DNA of 64,000 bases, taken from positions 42,187,165 to 42,251,164 of the forward strand of contig NC_087064.1 in the NCBI RefSeq assembly GCF_963678635.1. Direction: 5' to 3'. This DNA is from Symsagittifera roscoffensis. Taxonomy: Eukaryota; Xenacoelomorpha; Acoela; Convolutidae. The notes below the pieces were generated by a model. The model saw nothing but the letters and a program-made list of their open reading frames with translations. It was not told the origin of the DNA and did not search any database. This document shows, piece by piece, positions 37,224 through 49,416 of the stretch (positions within the stretch are counted from its first letter, which is position 1; the number at the start of each line of letters is the position of its first letter). The position numbers and the translations under genes were made by a program.

Positions 37224-38849
37224 AGGTTTTTGTGGCCCCGCTATATCAGTGACTCTTGACGTGTGGGTTCCGCGGGGGGCGGAGCAGGGGAACGCTTAAC
37301 GCACTCGCAAAAGGAGCACCCTTCGGGTGCTCTTTTTTGCTCGAAAGTTTTCTGAAACGGTATCTGATGAGCTTTGTAAGGTGTCACAAAAGCAACAACA
37401 CAAAACGTTCTGTATGTGATTAGAAAATGTCAAAAAAGATTTCTTATACTTTCAATGACTGAATCTACCCCTGATCAGTCTCTAGAGAACTCTAAACCAA
37501 AGTAACTTATGTTTTTCAGTGATTCATGAAGAGGACCGTTCCAACGAAAACAAGTTTTCGGAAACAGTCCTCATATTTTTTTTCGAGCTCATTTTCAAGT
37601 ACGTGGACTTTTAGTTGTGACTAATATCTGAATTGAACTTGGAATTTGTCCCAAAAAGGTTAAGTTTGTCTCAAATTGATTAGAAGCAAAAGAAAAAAAA
37701 ACATTTTTTTTATTTGGAAAAAAAAAGTTGAGTCAGAAACGTGAAAAAACCCTTTTTTCAAAAGTCATAAAAAGTAGCTCCAATTGGCTTAAATCACTAG
37801 GCTACAATATATGAACCTGTTCAGAATGGTTTTCATGACCAAAGCCGTACAACTTCCATATTTAGAGAAAAGGCGAAAAAAAAACAACTTTTTGGTTAAC
37901 TCAAAAAGGTAGATAAATCGGGTAAAGTCGTCTTCAAACCTATAGGATCGAAAAGTGATCTATATAGGGTATATATGTAGTGTCCTTGTTAGGTCGCATG
38001 CAAAAAAATAGAACAGTTTTGTTGGCCACTTCCGAAATTAAGACTTTTTTTTTGAAATTTGGCCATTTTTATTTGTAGTAAAATAGTAGTAAAATAGCCG
38101 AGAAAAAAAATTGTAAAAACCAAAATTTTTATCCAATTTTGACGTTTAAATACTCTATACATACTAAAATGTCTATGGCAAGCTCAAATAAGCCATCAAA
38201 ATTCATTTTTTCTCACTTTTTAAAATTTTTGTTTTTTTGATATACAATGTTGAGTCAGAAACGTGAAAAATCAATTTTTTTCAAAAAGTCAAAACAAAGT
38301 GTTCCAATCAATTTGTTTCACTAAAACACACTTTATGATCCTGTTCAGAATGGGTTTTTGGGTTAAAGCCGAAAATTCACCCATATTGAGAAAAGTGGAA
38401 AAATCACATTTTTAGTTACAAAAAAACCATCATTTTTGTTGCAGTTTTTGAAAAAAATCAAATTTTTGAGAAAAAATTTTTTTCTCAAACCTTTATATTT
38501 AGGCTCCCCAAACAGTCTCCTTTCATCCATTCCTTGTCAATATACCCAATTTTTTGAACCAAAACAGAGTTAAAATGTGATTTTTATCAAAAATCGTGTT
38601 TTTTACCATTTTTGCCCCCCATTTCCCTCTATAAGTCAACACATAACAAAATTTCGGCAAAACGGGGCAAAAGTGTATCCTTAGAATTTCAATACGAGGC
38701 TGCATGCAAAAAATTAGGGAATTCTGACCTCCAGTTTTCGAGAACACGACTTATTCTGCACGAAAGGTAATATAGGTAAATGTTCTTTCGAACCGACGGG
38801 GCCCCTTCCCCTGTCTCTACTGAACGCCAAAGCCGGACGCGGCGGCCAC
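37224..38849. mobile_element. CTAG-bounded element B, copy 1
   Basis: 1626 bp between CTAG words. Starts with a GC-rich patch (TTCCGCGGGGGGCGGAGC), then the hairpin GAGCACCC-TTC-GGGTGCTC (37314-37332) flanked by A and T runs. The rest is AT-rich without a convincing ORF. The left 40 bp differ from copy 2; from GTGGCCCCGCT onward the copies agree closely. Confidence 0.75.
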
Positions 38850-38853
38850 CTAG

Positions 38854-40480
38854 TTGTCACTGTGGCCCCGCTAATTTGTTGACTTTTGAGGAGAAGGTTC
38901 CGCGGGGGGCGGAGCCGGGGAACGCTAAACGCACTCGCAAAAGGAGCACCCTTCGGGTGCTCTTTTTTGCTCGAAAGTTTTCTGAAACGGTATCTGATGA
39001 ACTTTGTAAGGTGTCACAAAAGCAACAACACAAAACGTTCTGTATGTGATTAGAAAAAATCAAAAAAGATTTCTCATACTTTCAATGACTGAATCTACAC
39101 CTGATCAGTCTCTAGAGAACTCTAAACCAAAGTAACTTATGTTTTTCCGTGATTCATGAAGAGGACCGTTCCAACGAAAACAAGTTTTCGGAAACAGTCC
39201 TCATATTTTTTTTCGAGCCCATTGTCAAGTACGTGGACTTTCAATTGTGACTTATAGCTGAATTGGACTTGGAATTTGTCCCAAAAAGGTTAAGTTTGTT
39301 TCAAATTGATTAGAAGCAAAAGAAAAAAAAACATTTTTTTTATTTGGAAAAAAAAGTTGAGTCAGAAACGTGAAAAAACCCTTTTTTCAAAAGTCACAAA
39401 AATTAGCTTCAATTAGCTTAAACCACTAGGCTACAATATATGAACCTGTTCAGAATGGTTTTCATGACCAAAGCCGTAAAACTTCCATATTTAGAGAAAA
39501 GGCAAAAAAAAACAACTTTTTGGTTAACTCAAAAAAGTAGATAAATCGGGTAAAATCGTCTTCAAACCTATAGGATCGAAAAGTGATCTAAATAGGGTAT
39601 ATTTGTAGTGTCCTTGTTAGATCGCATGCAAAAAACTAGAACAGTTTTGTCGGCCACTTCCGCGAAATTAAGACATTTTTTTCGAAATTTGGCCATTTTT
39701 ATTTGTAGTAAAATAGTAGTAAAATAGCCGAGAAAAAAAAATTGTAAAAACCATAATTTTTATTCAATTTTGAAGTTTAAATACTCTATACCTACTAAAA
39801 TGTCTATGGCAAGCTCAAATAAGCCATCAAATTTCATTTTTTCTCACTTTTTGAAATTTTTGTTTTTTTGATATACAATGTTGAGTCAGAAACGTGAAAA
39901 ATCAATTTTTTTCAAAAAGTCAAAATAAAGTGTTCCAATCAATTTGTTTCACTAAAACACACTTTATGAACCTGTTCAGAATGGTTTTTTGGGTTGAAGC
40001 CGAAAATTCACCTATTTTGAGAAAAGTGGAAAAAACACCTTTTTAGTTACAAAAAAACCATCATTTTTGTTGCAGTTTTTGAAAAAACTCAAATTTTTGA
40101 GAGGAAAATTTTTTCTCAAATTTTTATATTTAGGCTCCCCAAATAGTCTACTTTCATCCATTCCTTGTCAATATACCCCATTTTTTGAACCAAAACAGAG
40201 TTAATGGGTGATTTTTATCGAAAAACGTGTTTTTTACCATTTTTGCCCCCCATTTCCCTCTATAAGTCAACACATAACAAAATTTTGGCAAAACGGGGCA
40301 AAAGTGTATCCTTAGAATTTCAATACGGGGCTGCATGCAAAAAATTAGGGAATTCTGACCTCCAGTTTTCGAGAACAGGACTTATTCTGCACGAAAGGTA
40401 ATATAGGTAAATGTTCTTTCGAACCGACGGGGCCCCTTCCCCTGTCTCTACTGAACGCCAAAGCCGGACGCGGCGGCCAC
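38854..40480. mobile_element. CTAG-bounded element B, copy 2
   Basis: 1627 bp, direct tandem to copy 1 and similar through its length. Hairpin at 38944-38962. The right end GGACGCGGCGGCCAC matches copy 1. Confidence 0.75.
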
Positions 40481-40484
40481 CTAG

Positions 40485-42689
40485 CACCCTCAAGGTCACG
40501 TGACTTATTTTTTTTTTTGGTATTTTCTAAAACCAAAACAATAAGGTCATGCGCCAATATCATGGCCTCAAGCAAAGACGTCGGACTCGACGCATTCACA
40601 TTAGCCTTGCGCCCTTCGGGCGCAAATGCCAATGCTCAATTAATTTTGCCACGTGAAAAAATTTTTAAGGAAAAATTCTGATAAAATTTAACTTAAACTA
40701 CCACGAAAGAACGCAAAGATTTCAAAGTGTGAAACAATCAAGTTTTTGCTAATACCGGGCATGCAGTGAGACTGATTTCGGCAAAAATAAAATGAAAATT
40801 GAAGGAAATGGAAAGAAAAAAATTGTTCAAAAAAGAACGCAACATCAAAAACTTATTTGATGTCCTCTAATGTCATAATTCCGATCAGGCTGATTTCAGA
40901 TTTTAAGCGCAGAGTTTACGGTTACAGCTGCTCCCTCTAGAGGTCCCAGAGGGACCGAGTGAGCATCCTACCTCGATCCAGGATAACGGACAGTTGTTTT
41001 TAATTTTTCACAAATTTTTTTTCACTAATGCTTGTTTTCAATTCCTCATGAGAAGCTGTATAAATTTTTTAAAAAAATGATTTTTTTTATCAATGCTTCC
41101 AAGAACAACTGATGTTAGGCGGTTACAAATGCGGTTGGTGAAAGCTAGTAAGGGATAATGATGAGAAAAATTGTAAGTTTTCAAATGAATTTAAAAACAG
41201 TTTTTTTTCTTTTTTCTTTTGTAAATCGGGAGAAATGAATCAGTTTTTTTAAGTTTTCCTCGCACCACCCACTGTTCATAAGTAATGAAGATTCCTGTTC
41301 TAGCCGTTTATAAAACTTTGGCAGAAAAAACATCAGAATGATGTAAAATGTTTTAAAAAAAATAAAAATTTAAAAATTATGTTTAAAAAAAAATCAAAAA
41401 CTTGTGATTTTCAAAATTGCAAAAAAGTTAAAATTAATTGCATATTACGATTCAGCGTACCCAACTTAGTGGGTCTAGCATTTTAAATTACCAAAAAATG
41501 TTGAAAATTGTAGATTTTATGAGGTTTTCATTTTGGCTATTTTTCCTTGTCGCCTCCATTTGAGGCACCTTTGAGCCAACTTGAGAAACTGGAACGTAAA
41601 CAAGCTGCACAGATGGTCAAAGTGAGCCATTTTCAGCGTGATAACACGCCTGGAAGAAAAAAAACTCCAGAAAAGAAAGAAAATTATGAACTTTAACCTT
41701 TTTTCTTCTTCAAATGGCGATACTTAGAATAATTTTTCAGCTGAAAAGTTCAAAAAAAATCAAAAAATTCAAATTTTTAAAAAATTTATAAAAAAAACTC
41801 ATCAGTCTGTTTATTGGAGTCTTCGAGGTTTTGAGAGACCTCATCTGGCGGCTAACAACAAGTGGATCACTTATTTTAAAATTTTGAGAAAGGTCAAAAA
41901 AACATGTTTTATTGATTTTTTTGACAGAATTCCGAAAGCAATATCTTGGCTAAAAACAAGATTGAGGGCCTAAAATTAGTACAAACAGTACTCCCACATA
42001 AGGTACATTAGGTTGGAAACAAAAAATTTACTCTGACTCAAAAATCGTTTTTTAACTTTATTTCTGAACAAGAAATTGAAAAGAAATGAAAAACTTAAAA
42101 ATTTTTTGAAAAAAAAGATTGTTTTGAAAAAGTGCCAATTTTTAGCTGAAACTTTTCATTTTAGCTAATAAAGCCAGAGCAATGCCCTTTAAGCTCAAAT
42201 AAATTAATTATGCAAATTACTTTGATGTTTTTTCGTTAAAGCCTTTTATTTTGAAAAAGTATTCAAAAATGGGTAAAAAAAAGTCAAAAAAATCAATTTT
42301 CTCCGATTCAAAAACCTCCACTACCATGATGATTAGTTCGTTAGATAGGACTGCTGAGATCAATTTAGACGTATTTTCATAAGTATATCAAAATTTTTTA
42401 TTTATTTTTGAGAATTAAGCAAAATAAAAACTTTTCCCAAATTGGGCAAAAAGCCCAAATTAGCCCAAACACCTGTTAAAAATTGTTGGGTCAAAAAATC
42501 ACAAAAGGAAACCCCTATTCGTTTGCCATTTTAGGGCCGCATGCAAAAAATTAGACCAATCTAACCTGACAATTTCGAGAATCGACTTTTTTGCAAAATT
42601 TCTCTATAGTCCATTTGAGGGATATTACTTGTACCGGTGGGGGCCCCTACCCCACCTCAAAAAATTTTGTAATGCTGGAACGCGGCCAC
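40485..42689. mobile_element. CTAG-bounded element A, copy 2
   Basis: 2205 bp, same orientation as copy 1, ending in CGCGGCCAC before CTAG (42690-42693), after which gag resumes. Hairpin at 40607-40625. Confidence 0.75.
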
Positions 42690-43511
42690 CTAGTTGCACT
42701 GGCCTCAATGGCAGACTGAGGAGATCGCGAAGACGAATGGGTAAGAGACATGTTCACAGCACATATGCACAACGAGAAAATCGCCGACGAATTACTAGCC
42801 GAAACACGGAACCTACAGGATGCATATGAATATGCAATACGACGGGTAAAAGATATTGAACATAGTCGCACAATGAAAACTAATCCGTTCGGAAATCAAA
42901 CAGTAAAACAAGAGCCAATACATTATATCAACACACGTGGACGCAGTAATTATGCGAATAATGAGGGCTCAAGGAGAAGTCGCGGCGGATTCCGCAGCCG
43001 ACCACATCTACGTGGACAACAAAACACAAATGGTCATCAACAACAACAACGAAACACAAACTCTAACAATCAGAAACAATGTTACAAATGTGGCAATCAA
43101 CTTGGACAGAACCACTTACAATCGTGCCCCGCAAAGGACAAAAATTGGTCAAAATATGCAAAACCGGGACACTTCGCCAAAGTATGCCGTCCAGGAAGCG
43201 TCAATAATATGGGGGATCGCAATGACGAGGAACAACAAGAGGAAATTGGGCCGGAGAGTCAAGAAACAGACGAGCCAGTAGCATTCGCAGAATTTTTATC
43301 AAATAATGGTTGGGATGAATACCAAAATGACAAACTTTCGGTAATGGCAATTTCGGAAGCTTTCGAAATTAAAAACACGGCCCATGTATCAGAAGATGAT
43401 CTTAACGGACACATAGTTAACCTGAACACAAAAACAGAAGAACTGTTCGCTATCGCCGATTCCGGAAGTCCAATGTCGTTTCTAAGAGAAAAAACAGCTC
43501 GGCAATCATAA
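42690..43511 (+). pseudogene. Gag C-terminal part, zinc knuckle and protease start
   Basis: Continues the gag frame from CTA (L) with a TGA stop after about nine codons. It then runs open through MFTAHMHNEKIADELLAE, an Arg/Gly/Asn-rich region, a CCHC-like zinc knuckle (CYKCGNQLGQNH...C) and a second degenerate knuckle lacking its first cysteine. It ends in the aspartic protease motif ADSGSPMSFL. Confidence 0.85.
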
Positions 43512-43568
43512 GAAAACGACAAATCAGCATTTTTCAAACGTATTCAACCGGAAGACAACGCTCGGAAT

Positions 43569-43850
43569 TTGGCATGTCACAACGGGAAAACAATCATCCC
43601 AAAAGGAAGATTGATAATTACAATTGAATCTGGAGGCTGGAAATTACAAGCCGTCCCATTCATCATTGTCGACGATCAGAAAGCAAACACCATAGGTAGA
43701 AATATTTTAACACAAATTGGAATTAAATTAGTGCAAGAAAAACAAAGACGAGAAAACGTGCTGAACATACACGAAGAACAATCAAACCCTAATATCAAAG
43801 AAAGGGTTAAAGACAAGTTCCCACAATTATGTGTACGTAGTGGAAAGTAA
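43569..43850 (+). pseudogene. Retroelement protease C-terminal region
   Basis: Follows the DSG motif after a stop. Contains the hydrophobic VPFIIVDDQ block and the NTIGRNILTQIGI block, matching the ILGRDIL-type flap end of retroviral-like aspartic proteases. Confidence 0.7.
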
Positions 43851-44734
43851 AAAAAAACCATGTTATGCGAAAGCAACTTAGCGAAGACTTTGTTCCGATC
43901 AAAAAAAGGTACGCCGTATCCCAGTGCATCTACAAGAACGATTCGAGAAAGAATTAAACAAGCTTATCGACCAAAAAACACATTATAAAATTTGATAAAT
44001 GCTCGGACCGCCAATTCATTAGTCCGATCATAATTACTGTGAAAAAGGGCCAGACGGTGAAATTGGCTTTAGATTCCAAAAATGATAAAAAAATTCATTC
44101 ACAAGAACAAATATCAGATGCCTAATAATGACCTTCTATTGGACGACATAGCGCAAGTGGTGAAATCGAACAACCCTCAACAAACTTTAATCTCAACATT
44201 AGATTTGCGATATGCCTACTCACAGATCCCGTTGGATAAATCAACTCGAGAACAATGTAGTTTCAGTTTAATTGGTGGCATTGCCACCGGGACGTTTGAA
44301 TTTCAAACCAGTTTGAACGGCCTCACAGATATACCAATGAATTTCAGAAGGCTGTTGATTTGACACTAACCAATTGCTCAAACACGTACGCATATTTGGA
44401 CGACATACTCATAGTAACGAAAGGATCACTTGATATACACCAACAAAAACTTCAAACGATATTGGAAAAAATAGGTGCGGAAAACCTCGCAAAATCACTG
44501 GACAAATGTAAGTTTGCGTGTAAACAAGTTGAGTGGTTGGGGTACACCATAAACAGCGAGTGCATCAAACCATTAATAAAAAAAACAGAAGCGATTGAGA
44601 AACTTTCGCCACCAAAAACTTTGAAACAACTTAAAAACTTTATGGGATCTATAGACCATCTCACCAGATACATTCCTAATTTAGCACAGACAGCAGCCGC
44701 ATTGTCGCCTTTGCTTAAACACAGAGAAAAATAA
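43851..44734 (+). pseudogene. Retroelement reverse transcriptase
   Basis: Fragments in three frames. The TLDLRYAYSQIPLD block contains the first catalytic aspartate region; YLDDILIV at 44393-44416 is the catalytic box of Ty3-type RT; then KCKFACKQVEWLGYTIN and FMGSIDHLTRYIPNLA, the usual RT thumb/connection. Frameshifts at about 44360 and upstream. Confidence 0.9.
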
Positions 44735-44827
44735 ACCAATTAAAGGAAACAGGAACACAATATATCATTTGAAAATATAATTAAATTAGTTTCTGAAATA
44801 ACACAAAACAAACATTTTGATCAACAT

Positions 44828-45112
44828 TTGGAAACACGCATAGCATGCGATGCCTCCATATCAGGTTTAGGAGCGTCACTAGAGCAACATTCAAAAGAAG
44901 GCTGGGTGGCAATACCTTACGCATCGCGTTTCTTAAATTCTCTTGAGGAAAAGTATTCAGTTAATGAGTTAGAATTACTTGGGGTAGTTTGGGCCATTAA
45001 ACATTTCAAAAACTATCTTTATGGAAAAAAGTTTACAGTCATCACTGACTATCAAAATTTGATCAACGCTTTAAACGCAAGTGAAAGATCAAAAACCAGT
45101 CAAAGCAGATAA
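44828..45112 (+). pseudogene. Retroelement RNase H
   Basis: The IACDASISGLGA block with catalytic Asp, the KYSVNELELLGVVWAIKHF block with catalytic Glu, and FTVITDYQNLINAL with a further Asp are all present. The frame is lost after 45112. Confidence 0.9.
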
Positions 45113-46199
45113 AAACGTTGACCGACTAATTCCATTTCATTTTGATATCAAACACATGGCAGGTAACAAAATGGAGGACTATTAGACTATATGTCAAGAA
45201 ATCCAGGCGGATTGGAAAACCCCCAAGCGAGTACGATGAGGAATTCGTTGTAGCATCAATTAATGCATTCATAAAAACCTTGAAACAATTGACAACGTCA
45301 TCCTTAACAATTTAGCCAATCGAAACTCAGCACCGAGTCAGCTGATCAAAAAGCGCGCAGAAAATAAACGACTAACAATTAGAGCACTTCAAATTCTCAA
45401 TTGAAAAAACAACATTCCGGAAATTCCGGAATAGGTCAACCACAAACACTGAGAAAAAATCAGTCCTGCTCAAATCGACCCAAAATTCAGTCAGCTCTCT
45501 TTCAGAAAAACATCTCAGCGATCACAAAATAAAAAATTCTTGTCAATAACATACACGCAATGCAAAAAATGAACAGGAAGACGCCCGCAATTTTAAAGGC
45601 GGATTCATCCCAGATGAGGTTAAGACTTTGGAACCTCGAGGCAGAAAGGACGAAGAAACATCCAACAGGCAGGGATCGTGGGATGGAGAGGAGAGCTTAT
45701 CAGACCCATGGTGGCATAAACCACCACGTACCGCCAGGAAACAAAAAGTAACAAACACCGGCAATTCATCATTAAAGAAATCCATCAAGGGCGCGCTCGA
45801 ACTTCTCTCATCGAGACATGAGTAAGGAACTTTCCAAAAATGGTATTCAGTGAAGACGCGACCAAAACACAAACGACCACACTCAAAGTCAAAGTCGACA
45901 CAAGCCATGGAAACCGAGGACAACAAAATAACAGCAGGCACACAAACAGATAACTCACAGTTAGAAACAAACGAGCACTGTGTAAGCCGAGTCAACCCCA
46001 AGATTGTCAGTCAGGAGGAATACGCACCAAACGAGGAACCACCCACAAAAATCAATGATTACGGATGTTATAGTGGCCACAATCTGCCAAGTAATATTGA
46101 CGGAGTCAGAAGAGGACACACCGCTGTTCCGCCAAAAACTACAAAAAGTGCAAGGCCGCCACTACCAGGAAAGATGGAAACTTAAGACCACTCATTAAT
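45113..46199 (+). pseudogene. Retroelement RNase H/integrase linker
   Basis: Polar, low-complexity fragments in several frames (45628-45825, 45850-46185, 46004-46198). The last ends HYQERWKLKTTH, just before the integrase N-terminus. No separate gene is supported. Confidence 0.55.
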
Positions 46200-47065
46200 T
46201 TTGTTAAAAAACAGGATTCGGAATCGATCAAATGCTCATACGGCCAGTATTGGTATAATGTACGTTACCGATTACATGTCCGCGAGGAGTGTCTGCTCAT
46301 TGACGAACGTATCGTCGTTCCTACACAGTTGCGTCAGACAGTGCTGGAAAGTCTACACCTGACATATCCAGGATCAGCCGCTATGCTGGACTTATGCCAA
46401 CACGTATGGTTCCCCCCACACACACTGATCGATCGACCAGATGGCGCAAAGCAGCAAACACTACAGAACAAGGTAAAAATCTCAAAACAATAACAGGAAA
46501 GAAACAATCATTCCAAATGGAACCAGTCGTAGAACCTAATGAGGAGGTACAGTTAGATTTTGCCGGGCCCCTCCCCGGTGAGCTAAAAAAGGACGCGTAC
46601 TTATTCGTTGCATTAGATAAATGGTCAAAATTCCCACAGCAAAAGTAGTCAAAAATACCACGGCGGACGTCGACATAAAATTTATGCAACGGTATGTTTC
46701 GAATAATGGGGTACCTCGACGACTAAGATGTGACCAAGCTCAAACATTTCGAGTCAAAAATTTTTAACTTATTTGTAATACAAATAACATAAAATTACTA
46801 TTCGCTCCGGTAGATGACCATAGATCCATAGGGGTAGTAGAAAGAATGATACAAACATTAAAACGTGGGCTAGGGGTAAGGAGAATAGATCAGTCTAACA
46901 CACCATACAAACTAGCATCGGATGTAGCCGAAATAAAAAAAACTTTACGAATAACACCACACGGCATAACAAAAATCTCACCATTCGAAGCACACATGGG
47001 TAGAAAAACAAATACCCCTTTATCCAACGTGGCAACAAATAGCTCACTTAATAACCCTAATTGAA
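46200..47065 (+). pseudogene. Retroelement integrase
   Basis: Broken pieces show the zinc-binding N-terminal region (LRQTVLESLHLTYPG), the core start VQLDFAGPLPGEL and ALDKWSKFP, the RLRCDQAQTF strand and FAPVDDHRSIGVVERMIQTL. This is the D-D-E core of a Ty3-type integrase. Several frameshifts and stops. Confidence 0.85.
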
Positions 47066-48437
47066 AAAATGCCAAACACGCATGTTTAGATCAAAAGAAC
47101 CTTACAAAGCCGCCTCTACCAGTAGAAATTATGCACGACTTGCAACAATGGTCGGAGGACGAAGTTTCAGTAAATCGACGATCAGCGATGACAACAAAAG
47201 CACCAGGAACGAGCAAAACAACAACACAACTAACACCAGGTGCAATCTAAACGAATCATAGAAATAAATACAGATAAACTGAATACTAGGTATAAATGGA
47301 GACAGGCACCTATTGACAAAAACATTAAAAAACGATTAGATCAAGTGGCGAGAAAAACAATCCGAGTGGCAACTAAGGTGAAGGACCCTCAAACATTCGA
47401 ACAAAAATAAAAAACTATTGACGGAAAAACTTTAGCTAACACACCACATACAGCATGGGTGCACTCATTCGGGAAACAACCTAGATTATTAAGAAATAGT
47501 GGAGTTGCATTTGTTTCCAATCCTTTGATCAACGGACCATGCCGACCTTCACGGTTAAGTCACTACGTTGAGTACAAATCGGCAAGGAGATCAGGACCTG
47601 GTCTACGTTTTTTAGACATCGAAGACCCGAAGACGACCCAACGCAAAATGTTCAAAGAGGATATGGAAACAGGGCTGACAAGGAAATTGACAAGACGGGA
47701 ACAAGCAGCAAACAAAGAAGAAAACAGCGGGCAAAATAGTCCAAGCAAACGACGGGCCAAACCAACTGGACGACGAACGAGTGAGCGCCCCTGTAACAAA
47801 CCTCGAGGGATGAGCCTCGACACAATGGAAAAATCCAAAGCAACTAAAGCCACGGTAAAAGCTCAAACACAGGACCCATCCATAGCAAGCGAGACGGAGA
47901 GTGAAAATTCATCGACGACATCAGAAACATCCGCGCCTTCACCGAAAAGGCTAAACCAAAAGAAGAGATTACCAACAACATCAACTTCAGTGACTACAAT
48001 ACTAACAAAACGTTCAGTCCGTCACCGTCAATCGACATTGGCGAATGCATTGGGTGACCCCATTCCGATCAGCACGATCGACGAAGCAAAGAGCAATCTA
48101 CAACCAGTAAGATTCAACATCGATTCGCCACTAGACCAACCGACATCGTCGGCAAAACCAAGCCTGAAATCCTTAATTCATGAAATGGGTTTCTCTGAAA
48201 CAAACACCTGAATATCAGGCTTGCTTGAAATTCCTTGAGGCAATTAGCCCTAAAAGTAAGACCAACGATAAGGAAGAAATTATTGACCTTAACTCGCCGA
48301 CCGAGAGACCCGACAAAAACGACGAGATTTTATGTATCGATATGAAGAAAACTGGGAAAGTAGCGGATAAAGCAGACGACATAACACACGAAGAACACGA
48401 AAAACAGAAAGACGACAACAACAATCGAAGTGTATAA
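47066..48437 (+). pseudogene. Gypsy-element 3' ORF, function unknown
   Basis: A 250-codon ORF (47459-48211) overlaps a frameshifted continuation (48180-48437). The first 60 codons look conserved (FGKQPRLLRNSGVAFVSNP); the rest is Lys/Ser/Thr-rich and then acidic. It may be the integrase C-terminal tail or an extra ORF. No transmembrane or signal sequence supports an envelope protein. Confidence 0.5.
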
Positions 48438-48450
48438 ACTGTTCATTTTA

Positions 48451-49213
48451 TACAGCCAACAATGAACATTTGCAATTTTTCGAGCAGTTGCCCAATTTTC
48501 TTAAATCATCCAGATAAGAAGGGCACATATATTGATTTCTCAATTAAGCGACCTTTGCATTTTTAACGTTAATAAGAAAAGGAAAAAATTTTGAACTACC
48601 TCGTCAAAAACAAAACATAAAAACAATCAATTAGCAAGGATAGCCGATTACTGTACAGAATGTTCCGACCATAGCCTTAAAAAAACAAAAGGTTTTTTCA
48701 AATAAGTATCGTTTTTTGTTTGTGGTATGATGAAATGATCTGAATGAAAAACTAGAACTTGGACATATTCCAAAAATAGGCAACTTTTATAACAGTTTTT
48801 GTAGAAAAAAAAGAGAGAAGAAAATGTACCGTTCCTAAAAATCATTCACCATATATACGTACCAAATTTCTAACGAACCTTGACATTTTTAAAAGAAAAA
48901 GTACCGTTCCTTTAAATGTACCGAAAAACTTTAAAACAATCCAGGAAAAAAATTTAAAAAAAAACTATCAAAAATTGTTTCTAAATTATATGCAGAAACT
49001 TTTTGGAATTTTACTGGCGCTTAAAAACTCCAAAAACTGACTTCACTCGAGTAAAATAAGTTTCACGGCTTAAATTGAGCATACATAAGCTCAAATAAGC
49101 CTATTCGCTCTCTTCGTTCGCTCGAATTAAGACTAAATATCAAAAAATTAAAAATGTTTTTAACACTACTCGAATTTTTATTGAAATTTTTTACTCGAAT
49201 TTTTATTGAAATT
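48451..49213. repeat. ~760-bp direct repeat, right copy, with exon fragment
   Basis: Second copy of 33413-34172. The fragment of lectin-domain exon at 48451-48508 has CTTATCTGG where the functional copy has CTTATCTAG, so the splice acceptor AG is lost. The copy ends about 20 bp from the lectin neck exon, truncating its R1 repeat. Confidence 0.85.
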
Positions 49214-49236
49214 TTTAACAATCACAGTGTCCGTAC

Positions 49237-49416
49237 CCAAATTCCAAGCCACAACTTCATCGTACTCCACGAGAGCGTACTGGACAGATTTGTTCGAAAA
49301 GGAGTAGAACTGAGTGTCGAAGTAGCTGAGCAGACTCTCTTTGCTCTCTCGCATCATATTGGATAGATATTCTAAATCTACCCTCAACTCCACATTCTCA
49401 CTCGACATCTGACTCG
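49237..49416 (-). CDS. C-type lectin-like gene, neck exon
   Basis: Acceptor GTGTGTTTCAG, donor TTGG|GTACGG, 180 nt, entered in phase 1 and leaving in phase 1, which fits both neighbours. It encodes a polar helical stretch (VELRVDLEYLSNMMRESKES) and an aromatic end (YALVEYDEVVAWNL). It probably forms the stalk between membrane anchor and lectin domain. An alternative acceptor 61 bp upstream would break the phase. Confidence 0.7.

Larger units (their letters stand above)
34299..48450 (+). mobile_element. Ty3/gypsy-type retroelement, dead, with nested insertion
   Basis: Plus-strand order is gag, protease, reverse transcriptase, RNase H, integrase, then an extra C-terminal ORF: the Ty3/gypsy order. 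The left edge is placed where an R2 fragment stops (34298); the right edge is where the duplicated lectin sequence begins. No pair of long terminal repeats is evident at the two ends, so the element is truncated or its LTRs are lost. Gag is interrupted by the A-B-B-A array (35019-42689). Many stops and frameshifts. Confidence 0.8.

Noticed and set aside
37314-37340. Bacterial-style intrinsic terminator (hairpin plus T run) in element B, suggesting bacterial DNA
   Set aside because: The surrounding DNA is animal intron and retroelement; no bacterial gene is nearby. The shared stem with element A suggests a transposon feature instead.
35019-42689. A1 and A2 as LTRs of one element with B-B as its interior
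   Set aside because: Ends are CACC...CCAC rather than TG...CA, the interior has no gag or pol, and B units carry the same CTAG boundaries themselves.
35015-42693. Helitron origin of the A/B units because they end in CTAG
   Set aside because: The stable hairpin is far from the CTAG end and near the other end, the left end is not a clear TC after A, and restoring gag leaves one CTAG, which is better explained as a target duplication. Not fully excluded.
47459-48211. Envelope gene in the gypsy element
   Set aside because: No signal peptide, transmembrane segment or fusion-type motif; the product is charged and low-complexity.
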